Assembly: GCA_905221605.1 (NCBI GenBank) | Contig: CAJNDS010002834.1 | Span: 1,080,674 to 1,115,673 of the forward strand | DNA from: Symbiodinium natans | Taxonomy: Eukaryota > Sar > Dinophyceae > Suessiales > Symbiodiniaceae | DNA: 35,000 bases | Reading direction: 5' to 3' | Part shown: piece after piece, positions 21,906-32,207 of the stretch | How positions within the stretch are numbered: position 1 is the first letter of the stretch | Layout: each line of letters starts with the position of its first letter | Notes under the pieces: generated by a model | The model's input: only the letters and a program-made list of their open reading frames with translations | Database searches by the model: none | Told to the model about the DNA's origin: nothing | Made by a program: the position numbers and the translations under genes

Positions 21906-22155
21906 TCTAAGGGAAGTTTTGGGTTTAGGCATTTTGGAGTTTAGGAATTTAGGGCTTTGGGGGTTTAGGGTTTTCGGGGGGTTTTGGGGTTCAAAGGGCT
22001 GAGATTCTCCACTAATTGCTTAAGAACCCTCAAAGAATAAAAGAAAATAATCCTATATTACCCTTACAAGCAAGATCATTTCATTTTTTGGAGGGTTCTG
22101 AAGCAAATGGTAGTTCTGGGTGGTTCTTTTCTTGGTAGCGGTAGTTTATAAGGCT

Positions 22156-22335
22156 TAGGGTTTAGGGTTTAGCGTTTAGGGTTTGGGGTTTAGGGTTTAG
22201 GGTTTGGGGTTTAGGGTTTAGGGTTTAGGGTTTAGGGTGTTTATGAGGCTTCGGGAGCCTCGGCCCTTCTGATCTGCAGTGGGTTTAGGGGGTTAGACTT
22301 GAGGGCTTAGGGTTTAGGGTTTAGGGGTTTAGGGT
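22156..22335 (+). repeat. TTTAGGG-type repeats
   Basis: Clean units at 22156-22238 and degenerate units to 22335. CCCTAAA units at 22466-22500 close the same inferred intron before the next island. Confidence 0.8.
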
Positions 22336-22559
22336 TTATAGGGTTATTATCACTATGTTCAGTGATTATTCAGTGTAGGTTGGCCGTTTAGCCATTAAGT
22401 ATTACCACTGTCGCGAATGATTCTCCTTACCCTAAAAAATCCAAACCCCCGCCTCCTCCTCCCCAAACCCTAAACCCTAAACCCTAAACCCTAAACTCTA
22501 AACTCTTGGGGTTATATGTAACCTGGACCTCCAAGCACACCTTTGAGGATGCAATTCAG

Positions 22560-22614
22560 GCTCGCGAGGAGGCAAAAGCGGCGAGCCTCAGCGGCACGAC
22601 GTGCGCGGCTTCGG
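22560..22614 (+). other. exon-like island, Ala/Glu/Lys-rich
   Basis: AATTCAG precedes and GTTTGTGG follows. AREEAKAASLSGTTCAAS plus one base. It is phase-compatible with the next island across a 63-nt inferred intron. Confidence 0.45.
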
Positions 22615-22677
22615 GTTTGTGGTACTTGCTTAGGGGTTTAGGGTTTGGGGCTTAGACTTTGGGGTTTAGGGTTTCAG

Positions 22678-22705
22678 AAAAGGACGCCGTGGAGGCCTGC
22701 GTTTC
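22678..22705 (+). other. small exon-like island
   Basis: GTTTCAG precedes and GTGGGTTC follows. Joined in phase with the previous island the codons read EKDAVEAC, then V and two bases. Alternative donor at 22701. Confidence 0.35.
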
Positions 22706-23099
22706 GTGGGTTCCAGAAAGCATAGAATTTCAGGGACTACATGGACTATGCTTTCGGAATAGGAAGACATAGGCTTCCAGGGCTTACTTGTCTGTAACTA
22801 TGTCTGGGAGTGTCGAATGTACATGTACTGACTCGACATTCTCCAAGGGTTGCGGGCTTAATGAATAAGGACCATCGAATGTTAGGATTTTTGGAACATG
22901 TGAGGAGTGGCTCAGGCGGCCCTTTTACGGGGCTCTCGTTCAGGAGCTCACATAAAGGTACCAAAGTACGAGCACTACAGCAGTTAACTATCATTTATGG
23001 AAACCAGAGCACTATAGAGCATTTACTATAGAACCCTATGATGGCAACTTAGTCGAAGTCTAAGGTCCTTAGGCTGCAAGATCTTCCACCGGCGCCCAG

Positions 23100-23153
23100 G
23101 AAAGCCAAAGCCGACAAAGCCGAAGCAGAAATGCGGCCCGGCCGCAGAACCTT
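23100..23153 (+). other. exon-like island, Lys/Ala/Glu-rich
   Basis: GCGCCCAG precedes and GTAAAAAC follows. After one base it reads KAKADKAEAEMRPGRRT and leaves two bases (TT), matching the one-base start of the island at 23868. 22706-23099 shows no other gene. Confidence 0.5.
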
Positions 23154-23782
23154 GTAAAAACTTGAAGCCCCTGAACCCTGAACCCTTCACCGCTTGCCCC
23201 CGAATCCCAAAACCCCAATTATAACTCAACGGATACCTTGCTTTGGAGGACGCAGGGCGCTAGTACAGTGATATTTGGGGCTATAACCCTAAACACTAAA
23301 CCCTATAAAACCTCAACTCGCCTTAAGAGTTGTGGTGCGGTGTGTGTGCTGGAGGGGGGTGGGGGGGAGGGAGTGGGAGGGCTTCGGCATTTTGGGGTTT
23401 AGGGTAGGGGTGTTTGGGTTTAGAGTTTGGGGTTTAGGGTTTAGGGGTCGGGATTTTGGCAGCCGTTTGGGATGTTGGAGCCTCGGGGACCGCTCGGGGA
23501 CCTTCTGGCGGAGGGTTGGCGGTTTGGGCGTTTGGAGTGGAGTGGCTCGTGCATCAGGACAGGGTTTAGGGTGTTTAGGGTTTAGGGTTTAGGGTGCATC
23601 CGGCCAGGGTTTAGGGTGTTTAGGGCTTAGGGTTTAGGGTTCTCGCTATTTTGTTGACTGGTGTTGTTATGGCTTCTTTTTGTACCGTCACGACCTCTGG
23701 GAGTGTGGATGTCATTCTTGTGATGCTGAAAAGTACCTTTCCATTGCTCTTTCGATTAGGTTCTTGGGGTTGGGGGGGGGAG

Positions 23783-23842
23783 GGCCTAAACTAAACCCTA
23801 AACCCTAAACCCTAAACCCTAAACCCTAAACCCTGAACCCTA
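23783..23842 (-). repeat. telomere-type array (CCCTAAA)
   Basis: About eight units just upstream of the next island. 23154-23782 holds mixed telomere-like runs of both strands and a G-rich stretch at about 23350-23440, with no supportable gene. Confidence 0.85.
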
Positions 23843-23867
23843 AGAGCCCCACCAAGCTATCTCCAAG

Positions 23868-23928
23868 TCCGAGGCTTGCGATCAAGACGAAGGCTGAAGA
23901 GGAGACGAAAGAAGCCAAGAGACGTGGC
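23868..23928 (+). other. exon-like island, 61 nt, coiled-coil-like
   Basis: TCTCCAAG precedes and GTAATTCT follows. After one base: PRLAIKTKAEEETKEAKRRG. In phase with the island at 23100-23153. Confidence 0.5.
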
Positions 23929-23945
23929 GTAATTCTACGTCTTGG

Positions 23946-24188
23946 TTAGGGTTTAGGGTTTAGGGTTTAGGGTTTAGGGTTTAGGGTTTAGGGTTTAGGG
24001 TTTAGGGTTTAGGGTTTAGGGTTTAGGGTTTAGGGTTTAGGGTTTAGGGTTTACGATTAAGGGTTTAGGGTTTCCGGTTTAGGGTTTAGGGTTAGGGTCT
24101 AGGGTTTAGGGTTTAGGGTTTAGGGTTTAGGGTTTAGGGTTTAGGGTTTATGTTTTAGGTTTTAGGGTTTAGGGTTTAGGGTTTAGGG
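23946..24188 (+). repeat. longest TTTAGGG array in the window
   Basis: About 33 units with a few variants (TTTACGATTAAGGG, TTTCCGG, TTATGTTTTAGG). It lies at the 5' end of the inferred intron. Confidence 0.95.
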
Positions 24189-24302
24189 CGTATATATCAA
24201 GGGATTAAGACTCGTACCCCTAAGGTTGTACCCCTAAAGGTTCCCCTTAAGATGCTCCGTTTATGTCCCTTATACCTTCAGCATCTTTGAAAGGGTCCCC
24301 CC

Positions 24303-24391
24303 CAAACCCTAAACCCTAAACCCTAAACCCTAAACCCTAAACCCTAAACCCTAAACCCTAAACCCTAAACCCTAAACCCTAAACCCTAAAC
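24303..24391 (-). repeat. telomere-type array (CCCTAAA)
   Basis: About 12 clean units. With 23946-24188 it forms an inverted repeat about 115 bp apart. Confidence 0.9.
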
Positions 24392-24720
24392 CCGCCCGCC
24401 ACCCCACTCTCTTGTCTTTTGGGGTAGGCGGGCGCTGGTCGAGCGCTCAGTGAGACCCTGTGAGGGAGCCCCAGGCGGGCGACCGAGCTGGCCTCCAGGC
24501 AGGCTTACCCTCCAGGCAGGCACAGGCCGAGACAGCAGTTGTCACTGTATTATATTGCCCGAAACCCCAACTGTCCGCGCACATTCTTGGCTCCTGCATT
24601 GGAGGCCCCCTGGGAAGGCCCCTGGAGACCCGTGGGTCCCCAACCCCCGTCCACCGGGCTGCCGGCCGTTTTGTTGGGGCAGGCAAGGCTCCCAAAATTT
24701 CCTTTTTCCTGGCGGTGGTT

Positions 24721-25025
24721 CCTGCCTGGCCCTGGGCCTGGGCCTGGCCCTGGCCCTGGCCCCAAACCCTGAAAGTGACCACCTACCTGGCCCTGGCCCT
24801 GGCCCTGGCCCTGCCCGTGGCCCTGGCCCTGGCCCTGGCCCTGCCCCTGGCCCCTGGCCCTGGCCCTGCCCTCTGACCCTGACCCTCGCCCTGCCACTTG
24901 GTCTGGCCAAAAATGCCCTTTTTTGGTTGGTTTGCTATTGTGGTGTGGCCCTGGCCCTGCCCCTGGCCCTGGCCCTGGCCCTGGCCTGGCCCTGCCCCTG
25001 GCCCCCTGGCCCTGGGTCTGGGCCC
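24721..25025 (+). repeat. (CCCTGG)n hexamer region
   Basis: Two blocks of CCCTGG/GGCCCT hexamers (about 24721-24890 and 24945-25025) are separated by a T-rich unique segment. Long open frames on both strands translate the hexamer (Pro/Trp/Leu or Gly/Gln runs) and are not convincing genes. 24392-24720 is GC-rich, with nothing recognised. Confidence 0.9.
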
Positions 25026-25084
25026 GGGTCTGGTTTTGGCCTGGCTGACCAAAGGGGTTTTGTGCCCTGGGGGCGTCCTGTTCC

Positions 25085-25520
25085 AGTTTTCCCACTTACC
25101 CCCTTGCGCCAAGCCAAGCTGTCCGCGCACCAGTTTGTGTACACGCCCCGCCCGCTTCCGGGCGCTCAACCCAAGCTGTTCTGCCTGCTGCAACTCTGTG
25201 CCTGGTCACGCACCTTGAGGAGGTCCCCAACCTGACCTGACCCGACCCGGCACCCCACCTTACCCCGTTCGCGCCAAGCCAAGCTGTCCGCCAAACCAGC
25301 TCTGTTTCTGTGGCGCTCTGCCCAACCCAAGCTGTTCACTGTGTGTTCTTCCGTGGCTTGAGCCCCTTCGTGCCAACCAAGCCTCGCTGCCTTTGTCTGT
25401 GCCTGGCCCATCCCCCCATAGCCCCTTCGCGCAAACCCAAGCTGTCTTCACGGACCCTGCCTCGTTTCCGTCTGCTGCAGCTTTGCGCCTGGTCCACGCA
25501 CCTTGTGGAGGTCCCCAAAA
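25085..25520 (+). repeat. degenerate long tandem repeat, about 284-bp spacing
   Basis: CTGCTGCAACTCTGTGCCTG at about 25187 and CTGCTGCAGCTTTGCGCCTG at about 25471 are followed by near-identical TGGTC(C)ACGCACCTTG and GGAGGTCCCC. CCAAGCCAAGCTGTCCGC and relatives recur at about 25110, 25275, 25325 and 25435. One frame could be coding repeats, but no start or splice evidence is clear. Confidence 0.6.
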
Positions 25521-25660
25521 AGGGCGTGAGTGCTGACTCATGTGATGCTTTGTAAAAAAAATTAAAGGTCTTAACGCCTTGAGAGTTGTAAGTGGGCGGT
25601 CTTGGGGTGGGTAGGTCTGCAGACTACCGCGCGCTCCCGCAGCGCGCTTCCGTTTGGCAC

Positions 25661-26140
25661 GCCCTAAACCCTAAACCCTAAACCCTAAACCCTAAACCCT
25701 AAACCCTAAACCCTAAACCCTAAACAACCCAAGTTAAGCGTCCAAGGTACAACCTTCACACACTTCGGGGCTGCGGGTCTTGGTTAGCTCTTGGGCGTTT
25801 GCTTTTTCAAGGGGTCAGGCTTGATGGGATGCTCAAAACCCTAAACCCTAAACCCTAACCCTAAACCCGAAGCCCTAAACCCTAAACCCTAAACCCTCAG
25901 CCCTAAGCCCTAAACCCTAAACCCCAAACCCCAAGCAGAATCTTGGCAACCTGTGAGGTTCGTCTAGGCTGTTGGCTTCACTGGTGAGGGGCCGTTTGGG
26001 TTTCAGCTATCGACCGGGGACTATCTTTACCCACAGGTTGGCATAGGTATGTCCCCTGAACCGTAAACCCTAAACCCGCAACCCTAAACCCTAACCCCTA
26101 AACCGTAAACCCTAAACCCTAAACCCCGAACCCTATACCC
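25661..26140 (-). repeat. CCCTAAA arrays with unique spacers
   Basis: Clean array at 25661-25724 and variable arrays at about 25836-25935 and 26058-26140. Spacers and the stretch 26140-26676 contain no gene that I can support; TTTAGGG-type units lie at about 26300-26405. Confidence 0.8.
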
Positions 26141-26676
26141 TAAGCCACCACTCTCTGAAGAAAGTGGCCCGTGGTAAGGGGCCTTCAGAGTTGAATCCGA
26201 AAGCCTAAGCCCTAAAACGCTGCTACCAAGCCACGGCTTTGGGCACGCAGCAGCCGCTGGCCCATATCCTGAAGCCCACCGACTCCCCAAACCTGAAATC
26301 CTCGGGTTTTAGGATTTAGGGTTCAGGGTTGAGAGGTTTAGAGGGTTTGGAGGGTTTAGGGGGTTTTGGGGTTTTGGGGGTTTTGGGTTTTGGGTTTAGG
26401 GTTTGAAGACCCTCAACCCACCCCTAAACTACTCTTAAACCTGAGAAGCCCCTGAAGTACAGCCCTCTAGAGCTCCAAACAAGCCCTACTTAGTAGCCCT
26501 CATTTTCCATGTTTCGTGTTTGTTTGGGCTACAGAGGATCCTTTTCAGTTTTCGGGCTAGGATTAAAGGTCAAGGGTCAAGGGTTTAGGGTCAGGGGTTT
26601 CGGGTTTGGGGTTTAGGTTTAGGGCTGCATCTTTCAGACGGTTTGATTGAAGGGCCCAACCAACTTCCCATCCCAG

Positions 26677-26706
26677 GGCGGCCGCGGAGAAGGCCCTGAG
26701 CGAAGG
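26677..26706 (+). other. small exon-like island
   Basis: CATCCCAG precedes and GTGGGCAG follows. After one base AAAEKALSE plus two bases; these fit the phase of the island at 27176. Weak because it is short. Confidence 0.35.
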
Positions 26707-27175
26707 GTGGGCAGCGGATTTGGGTCACTGCGGGTTGAGGGGTTTAGGGTTCAGGGTTTAGGGGCCAGGTTTCGATACCAAAACTGGGAGCCCATCAGTT
26801 CAGCCTGCTGGCTTTCTCAGGATTGCGTGGAAACCTGTCCGTGGAATTCAGGCCTTTCGGAAGCTTCTTCGGATCGATTATGATAATCTGCACGGTCCGT
26901 ACAAGCTCCGAGCAGTAGGGCTTATGACTTACATGAGGGTTTGTTGGGTAGATCTTGGGATGTTCCGGAAGCAACTGCTACGCGGGGACTAAGTGAACCC
27001 TGCACTTGGAACCGCATACACTATACGACAGTTTTTGACCACCCAGAATGCCTCCATCCCCAAACCCGTTAAAGCCAAGCACCCCCAACCCCTGCAGAAG
27101 TCCCCCACCAAGCCCTAAAATCCCAAAAGACCCAAAGCCCTTAGACCCCGAGCCTTAACACCCTGAACCCTACAG

Positions 27176-27242
27176 GTCGATGCACCCTACGGCCATGGAC
27201 CCTCAGTCCCCCTTCACGACATGCACAGCACACCACCGCACG
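27176..27242 (+). other. exon-like island, 67 nt, canonical borders
   Basis: CCCTACAG precedes and GTGGGTTTAGGG follows. In phase with the preceding island it reads SMHPTAMDPQSPFTTCTAHH, then RT; phase 0 (VDAPYGHGPSVPLHDMHSTP) is also open. 26707-27175 otherwise shows nothing recognisable. Confidence 0.45.
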
Positions 27243-27362
27243 GTGGGTTTAGGGTTTAGGGTTTAGGGTAGTTTAGGGTTTAGGGTTTAGGGTTTAGGGT
27301 TTAGGGTTTAGGGTTTAGGGTTTAGGGTTTAGGGTTTAGGGTTTAGGGTTTAGGGTTTAGGG
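27243..27362 (+). repeat. telomere-type array (TTTAGGG)
   Basis: About 17 units starting at the inferred donor. 27363-27570 is repeat-free and has a short open frame (27376-27576) with no recognised features; degenerate CCCTAAA-like sequence follows to 27720. Confidence 0.9.
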
Positions 27363-27735
27363 CCCAGCAATCAATTTGCCTCGAACCCATCCTGGGCGAG
27401 TGAAGCTAGCAGAAACAGCCGAAATGCGCCGATTGAGGCCATGGAGGACGGAATTCATTTTTTCACTGCAAGTGGGCACCACTGCTGCGTGGGATGCAAG
27501 CACCCCGCACTGCGCCTACGGCGGGGCAGCGCCGTGCAACTATCCACTGAAGATCCCGGTCGCAACTAAACCCTGAAACCCCTAAACCCGAATACCCCTA
27601 AACCCTTAAACTCCTCAAAACCCCAAAGCCCCTAAACCCCTAAGCGCCCCAACGCCCGCTAAACCCCCAAAACCCCCCCAAAACCCCCAAAACCCCGAAA
27701 ACACCAAACCCCAAACACCGCGAGCCTGAGCGCAG

Positions 27736-27804
27736 GCGATCCAAGAGCTGAAGGCGGCGACGGAGGCTGCGAAGCCGCCGCCCCGGATAAGCTGGGAGAG
27801 TAGG
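27736..27804 (+). other. exon-like island, 23 codons, donor GTTTAGGG
   Basis: GAGCGCAG precedes. The phase-0 frame starts AIQELKAATEAAKPPPRISW and ends ESR, directly followed by GTTTAGGG. Same length and phase as the island at 20882. Confidence 0.5.
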
Positions 27805-28496
27805 GTTTAGGGTTTAGGGTTTAGGGTTCAGGGTTCAGGGTTTAGGGTTTGGGTTTTGGGGTTTGGGGTTTGGGGTGTTTCGGGTTTGGGGTTTAGGGTT
27901 TGGGGTTTAGGGTTTGGGTTTAGGGGGGATTAGGTTTTTTGGGCTTAGGGGTTTCAGGGTTCTTGTTGACAGGAACGTAAACACTAAGTGAGCATTGCAG
28001 GGTTACGGTGGGTAATGTGCTTTTGGGAACTTCTGGCAAGATCCCCAATGATGAGTAAGACGGGTTTAGGGCTCAGGGCATAGGGCTTTAGGGTTTAGGC
28101 TTTTAGGGCTTAGGATTTAGGATTTTGGGTTTGGGGTGTAGGGGTAGTGTCTGGGCTTGTTTTTAACAGAGCTCCCCGCATGGTACTTCTACTCGCCTCG
28201 GGTCAAATTCGGAATGTGGCTTGGTTCTTTGAGCGCACTGCTCTTCGGGCACGAAATTTGCCCGAGAAGGCTTTGGGGTCCATACTTTAGGGTTTAGGGT
28301 TTAGAGTTTAGGATTAGGGTTTAGGGCAATTTAGTGGGTCCATAGTTTGGGGTTTGGGGTAAAAACTCTAAACCCTAAACCCTGGAAAGTTTGGTTCGGC
28401 CCCTTAGAGAAGCTTCGGACCCTCAACTATCAACAGCTCGAAAAGCCTTCGAAACCTTGCGCCTTCGAAACCCAAACAACCCCAGAGCCGAAGCAG

Positions 28497-28507
28497 TGCG
28501 TTCTGGG
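28497..28507 (+). other. possible micro-exon
   Basis: CGAAGCAG precedes and GTTTAGGG follows. Eleven nt (CVL plus GG) would bring the frame into phase with the next island. Very speculative. 27805-28496 holds TTTAGGG-type repeats and unique DNA with no gene seen. Confidence 0.15.
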
Positions 28508-28593
28508 GTTTAGGGTTTAGGGTTTAGGGTTTAGGGTTTAGGGTTTAGGGTTTAGGGTTTAGGGTTTAGGGTTTAGGGTTTAGGGTTTAGGGT
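28505..28593 (+). repeat. telomere-type array (TTTAGGG)
   Basis: About 12 clean units. CCCTAAA-type units follow at about 28647-28850, before the next island. Confidence 0.9.
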
Positions 28594-28851
28594 TTTCTGA
28601 AACCCTTACGCCAAAGACTTCATGCCCCTCACCGAAGAAGCCCGAAGGCCCTAAACCCCAAAACCCTTAAACCCTCAAAGCTACTAAGCCCTAAACCCTT
28701 AAACCCTTGCTGTAGATATTAGAGAGTGAGATGTATAAGTTATGTTACTGGTGGAAGTGTGAAGAAATCAAAGAAACGCAGAAAGTGTAAACCCCTAAGC
28801 CCTAAACCCTAAACCCCAACCCTAAACCCTAAACCCTAAATCGTAAACCCT

Positions 28852-28852
<1 letters not shown>

Positions 28853-28883
<31 letters not shown>
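28853..28883 (+). repeat. C31 homopolymer
   Basis: An uninterrupted run of 31 C ends three bases before the AAG acceptor of the next island. It could act as an extreme polypyrimidine tract or be a length-unstable microsatellite. Confidence 0.9.
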
Positions 28884-28885
<2 letters not shown>

Positions 28886-28886
28886 G

Positions 28887-28923
28887 GAAGGCCGATGAGG
28901 CCAAAGCCAAAGCAGAGAAGTCG
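28887..28923 (+). other. exon-like island, Lys/Ala/Glu-rich
   Basis: CCCAAG precedes and GTGAAGG follows. After one base KADEAKAKAEKS. Similar in style to the island at 23100. Confidence 0.5.
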
Positions 28924-29230
28924 GTGAAGGACGTCGGGGTTTAGGGTTTGGGGTTTGGGGTTTGGGGTTTGGGGTTTGGGGTTTGGGGGTTTAAGGTTTA
29001 AGGTTTATGGTTGAGGGTTTAGGACCGTTTAGGGTTTAGGTTTGGGGTTTTAGAGTTTAGGGTTTGGTGTTTGAAAGGCTTCGGGTTTATGTGGCTTTGG
29101 GCCTTAGGGTGTTAGGGATTTTGGGGGTTCAGGGCTTAAAGTTTTAGGGGCCTTCGGGGTGTGAGGTTCTTACTTTGAGCACTTCTGCGGCTCACTTCCT
29201 TTTTCAGGGGTTCTGAGCGCCTGGTCCCCT

Positions 29231-29468
29231 CCCTAAACCCTAAACCCTAAACCCTAAACCCTAAACCCTAAACCCTAAACCCTAAACCCTAAACCCTAAA
29301 CCCTAAACCCTAAACGGGTTGTATAGGGGTGTTTCTGGGGCATATAAGGGGTATGTAAGGGGTCCATTCTCCGGGCCCATGCGAAGGGACCTAAACCCTA
29401 AACCCTAAACCCTAAACCCTAAACCCTAAACCCTAAACCCTAAACCCTAAACCCTAAACCCTAAACCC
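29231..29468 (-). repeat. two CCCTAAA arrays around a short spacer
   Basis: 29231-29314 and 29390-29468 are clean arrays of about 11-12 units each. The spacer contains GGGCCCATGCGAAGGGACC, like the element at 29769. 29469-29768 is unique-looking and holds no gene I can support. Confidence 0.9.
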
Positions 29469-29768
29469 CCTAAGACACTTTCTTAAAGTTTTGGGTCTCC
29501 AGACGCTTCAGACTTTTGGGGCTTCAAGGCTCTACCGTGTAGGCTTTTGGGGGTTAGGAATGGGCGAGCTTTGAGGGAGCATTTTGAGTCGGCGACTGTA
29601 GGCTCCTTTGATTTTTGTTCCCCCGGGTGTAGGGCTTACTAAGCCCGGCTTAGGTTCAGATGTTCCGGAGGCTCATGCCATTATATGACTTCAGTAGATT
29701 ATTGCGTGTTATGTACCTTTTTGTATTGTCATATTGGCTTCCTGGCCTCGGCACAGATCTAAAGGTAC

Positions 29769-29886
29769 TTACATGGGCCCTTAATTAATATGGTCCCTTG
29801 CCTCCTTTACAGGGTTCTGATGCAAGGGCCCCTTTTATGGGATATAAGGGGTCCCTTTTAAGGGCCCATACTAAGGGACCATGTAA
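29769..29886. mobile_element. short inverted-repeat element (MITE-like)
   Basis: The left arm TTACATGGGCCCTTAATTAA and the reverse complement of the right arm TTACATGGTCCCTTAGTATG align over about 30 bp with few changes. No coding capacity. I could not define a target duplication. Confidence 0.45.
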
Positions 29887-29913
29887 CTAGCCTAAGAAAA
29901 GACTCCTTGACAG

Positions 29914-30015
29914 GACTTGCAAGCCAAAGCGGAGTGCCTGTTTCGCAGTTCAGACGTCGTTTGCGGCTTTCGGGGAAGGATCAGGCTGTCATCATCGGGG
30001 CTTTCAGTGGCGAAG
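29914..30015 (+). other. exon-like island, 34 codons
   Basis: CTTGACAG precedes and GTTGGGTTTAGGG follows. 102 nt open in phase 0, starting DLQAKAECLFRSSDVVCGFR. In phase with the island at 28887. Confidence 0.5.
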
Positions 30016-30149
30016 GTTGGGTTTAGGGTTCAGGTTTTAGGGTGTAGGGCTCGGGATTAACCCAGAGTGCCAGAAGCAAGAGCGTTAAGCCCCTTGCCCC
30101 AACCCTTCATAAACCTCACCCTGTCAATTGTAGAGGCGTAAATCCGAAG

Positions 30150-30257
30150 CCGCAAGCTGCAGCAGCTCTGCTAAGGAAAGAGAAGCAGACATCTGCGAAG
30201 ACGGCGGAGGGGAGGTTAGAGCAGGCGCTCGCCGAAAAGGACCCTTCGCCATCCCCT
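30150..30257 (+). other. exon-like island, 36 codons, coiled-coil-like
   Basis: AATCCGAAG precedes and GTAGCCC follows. The phase-0 frame starts PQAAAALLRKEKQTSAKTAE and continues GRLEQALAEKDPSPSP. The start could be 30134, after TTGTAG, in the same frame. No stop in 124 nt. Confidence 0.55.
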
Positions 30258-30329
30258 GTAGCCCAGTTGGCCCTGATAAAGCTTATCTGAGGTAACTAAG
30301 GAGCTGTATCTGGTTCCTGCAACCCCAAA

Positions 30330-31070
30330 TCCCACAACCTAAAACCCGATAACCCTAAACCTTGAAAAAAAAACCCTAATACTCTAATACCTTCATACCC
30401 GAACACCCTAAAACCCTGAAACTCCAAAACCCCCAAACCCCAAAAACCCTAATACCCTAACCCCGAAAACCCTAAACCTGTAAACCCTAATAACTAAAAA
30501 CCCGAATACCCTAGCCCGAAAGCCGAAAACCCCAAAAACCCTAAACCCAAAAAACCCTCAGGCCCCAAAACCCCTAAACCCCAAAGACCTGAATACCCTA
30601 ACCCCGAAAATCCTGGAACCTAAAAAACCCTAAACCCCAAAGACCCCAATACCCTAACCCGAAAACCCTAAACCCCAAAGACCCTAATCACCCCCAAACC
30701 CTAAACCCTAAACCCTAAACCCTAAACCCTGAATGCCAAAAACCCTAACCCCAGAGGACGCAGCTGAGAAGAAGCTGGCGGTCCCCTGGTTCCGCAGCAG
30801 AACCTAGGGTTCCCTTAAACCCTAGGCCCTAAACGATACAACCCTAATCCCTAAACCCTAAACCCTAAACCCTAAACCCTAATCCCTAAACCCTAAACCC
30901 GAAACCCCAAACTCTCAGCCCTAATCCCCAAGTCCAGGCCCTAAGCCCTAGGCCCTAAGCCCTGGGCCCTAAGCCCTAGGCCCCAGGAGCCCCAAGCCCT
31001 AAGCCCCAAGCCCTAAACCCTAAACCCTAAACCCTAAACCCTAAACCCTAAACCCTAAACCCTAGGGTTC
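30330..31070 (-). repeat. degenerate CCCTAAA region
   Basis: AACCC/CCCTAA units with many length and base changes; cleaner CCCTAAA at 30695-30728, 30850-30900 and 31013-31063; a GCCCTAAGCCCTAGG-type variant block at 30940-31010. No gene. Confidence 0.85.
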
Positions 31071-31149
31071 AGGGTGTCTAGGATGCAGGGTTGGATCGGC
31101 TCAAGGGTGTCCAGGGCTTAGGCCGTATATGGCCTAGAGGCCGTGTAGG

Positions 31150-31406
31150 GTTTATGGGATTCTCAGGAATTTTTAGAGTTTATCGGATTCTCAGGGGGTT
31201 TTTAGGGTTTATAGGATTCTCAGGGGTTTTTAGGGTTTATAGGATTCTCAGGAGTCTTTAGGGTTTATAGGATTCTTAAGGTTTTTAGGGTTTATAGGAT
31301 TCTCAGGGGTTTTTAGGGCTTATAGGATTCTCAGGAGTTTTTAGGGTTTAGGATTCTTAAGGTTTTTAGGGTTTATAGGATTCTCAAGGCTTTTAGGGTT
31401 TATAGG
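31150..31406 (+). repeat. minisatellite, about 28-30-bp unit
   Basis: About nine copies of a unit containing GTTTATAGGATTCTCAGG and GTTTTTAGG. It may have grown out of TTTAGGG-like sequence. Confidence 0.85.
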
Positions 31407-31570
31407 GTGTTGGAACGCAGGGGTACGTCAAGCTTGTTCAGTTGTTGTGTGGTCCAGTCTCTTGGCGGCACTAGACCCTAAACCCTAAACCCTAAGCCCT
31501 AAGCCCTAAACCCTAAACCCTAAACCCTAAACCCCAAACCCCAAACCCCAAACCCTAGCAGTCTCCACAG

Positions 31571-32012
31571 TCGCCTGGAAATGGTCCAGGGACCCACGGC
31601 CACAGCGGTGGGTGTCCAATGCTGAGGCGACAGAAGTGCCATCCGCTGACGTTTGTCGCGGAAGGTTGACGAGTTCATGCTGGTCGCAACGCCGGAGCGG
31701 GCTATGGCTCAACGTCACCAAGAGATGGCTGCATTCGCGACCACTGACTGCAGCGGCGGCCTTCGCCGCAGATGAACCAACAGAAAGCAATCTCAAGGCA
31801 TGCTGGAGCAGGCGATCAAGCCCATGCGCTCGAAGGATAGCTACGAGGCTGGCTCAGCTGAAAACCCTGTCATCCCCAGAAAAACGATCGATAGAGAGGA
31901 ATCAAAAGGAAACTCCTTCAAGGCGGTTTCCTCAAAGCATTCCCTCAAAACTTTCTCTCAATTTTGTCGTTCCATATTTTGGGGCCCAAACTACCCTCTT
32001 CAACTTGAATAG
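31571..32012 (+). other. repeat-free, gene-like segment
   Basis: It follows CTCCACAG. It has short exon-like pieces (31571-31607, RLEMVQGPTATA, then GTGGGT) and a stretch near 31670-31750 that reads EFMLVATPERAMAQRHQEMA. From 31800 an open frame begins MLEQAIKPMRSKDSYEAGSA and runs to a TAG at 32010-32012. I cannot settle the exon structure; it could contain a 3' exon. Family unknown. Confidence 0.35.
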
Positions 32013-32052
32013 ACGCTAAGCCCTAAACTCCCCATCAGCCCCCCTAATCCCT

Positions 32053-32169
32053 GAACCCTCAACCCTAAACCCTAAATCCTAAACCCTAAACCCTAAACCC
32101 TAAACCCTAAACCCTAAACCCTAAACCCTAAACCCTAAACCCTAAACCCTAAACCCTAAACCCTAAACC
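32053..32169 (-). repeat. telomere-type array (CCCTAAA)
   Basis: About 16 units upstream of the next island. Confidence 0.9.
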
Positions 32170-32207
32170 TGAACCTTGGGAGAAGTCAATGGGGCACCCG
32201 CTCCAAG

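Noticed and set aside
23332-23592. Glycine-rich protein ORF
   Set aside because: G-rich, telomere-like repeat in translation.
24450-25235. Proline/tryptophan-rich or glycine/glutamine-rich proteins
   Set aside because: Open frames on both strands come from the CCCTGG hexamer and lack start context, domain or splice support.
27376-27576. Stand-alone small gene
   Set aside because: Open frame of 66 codons without features; part of an inferred intron and could be chance.
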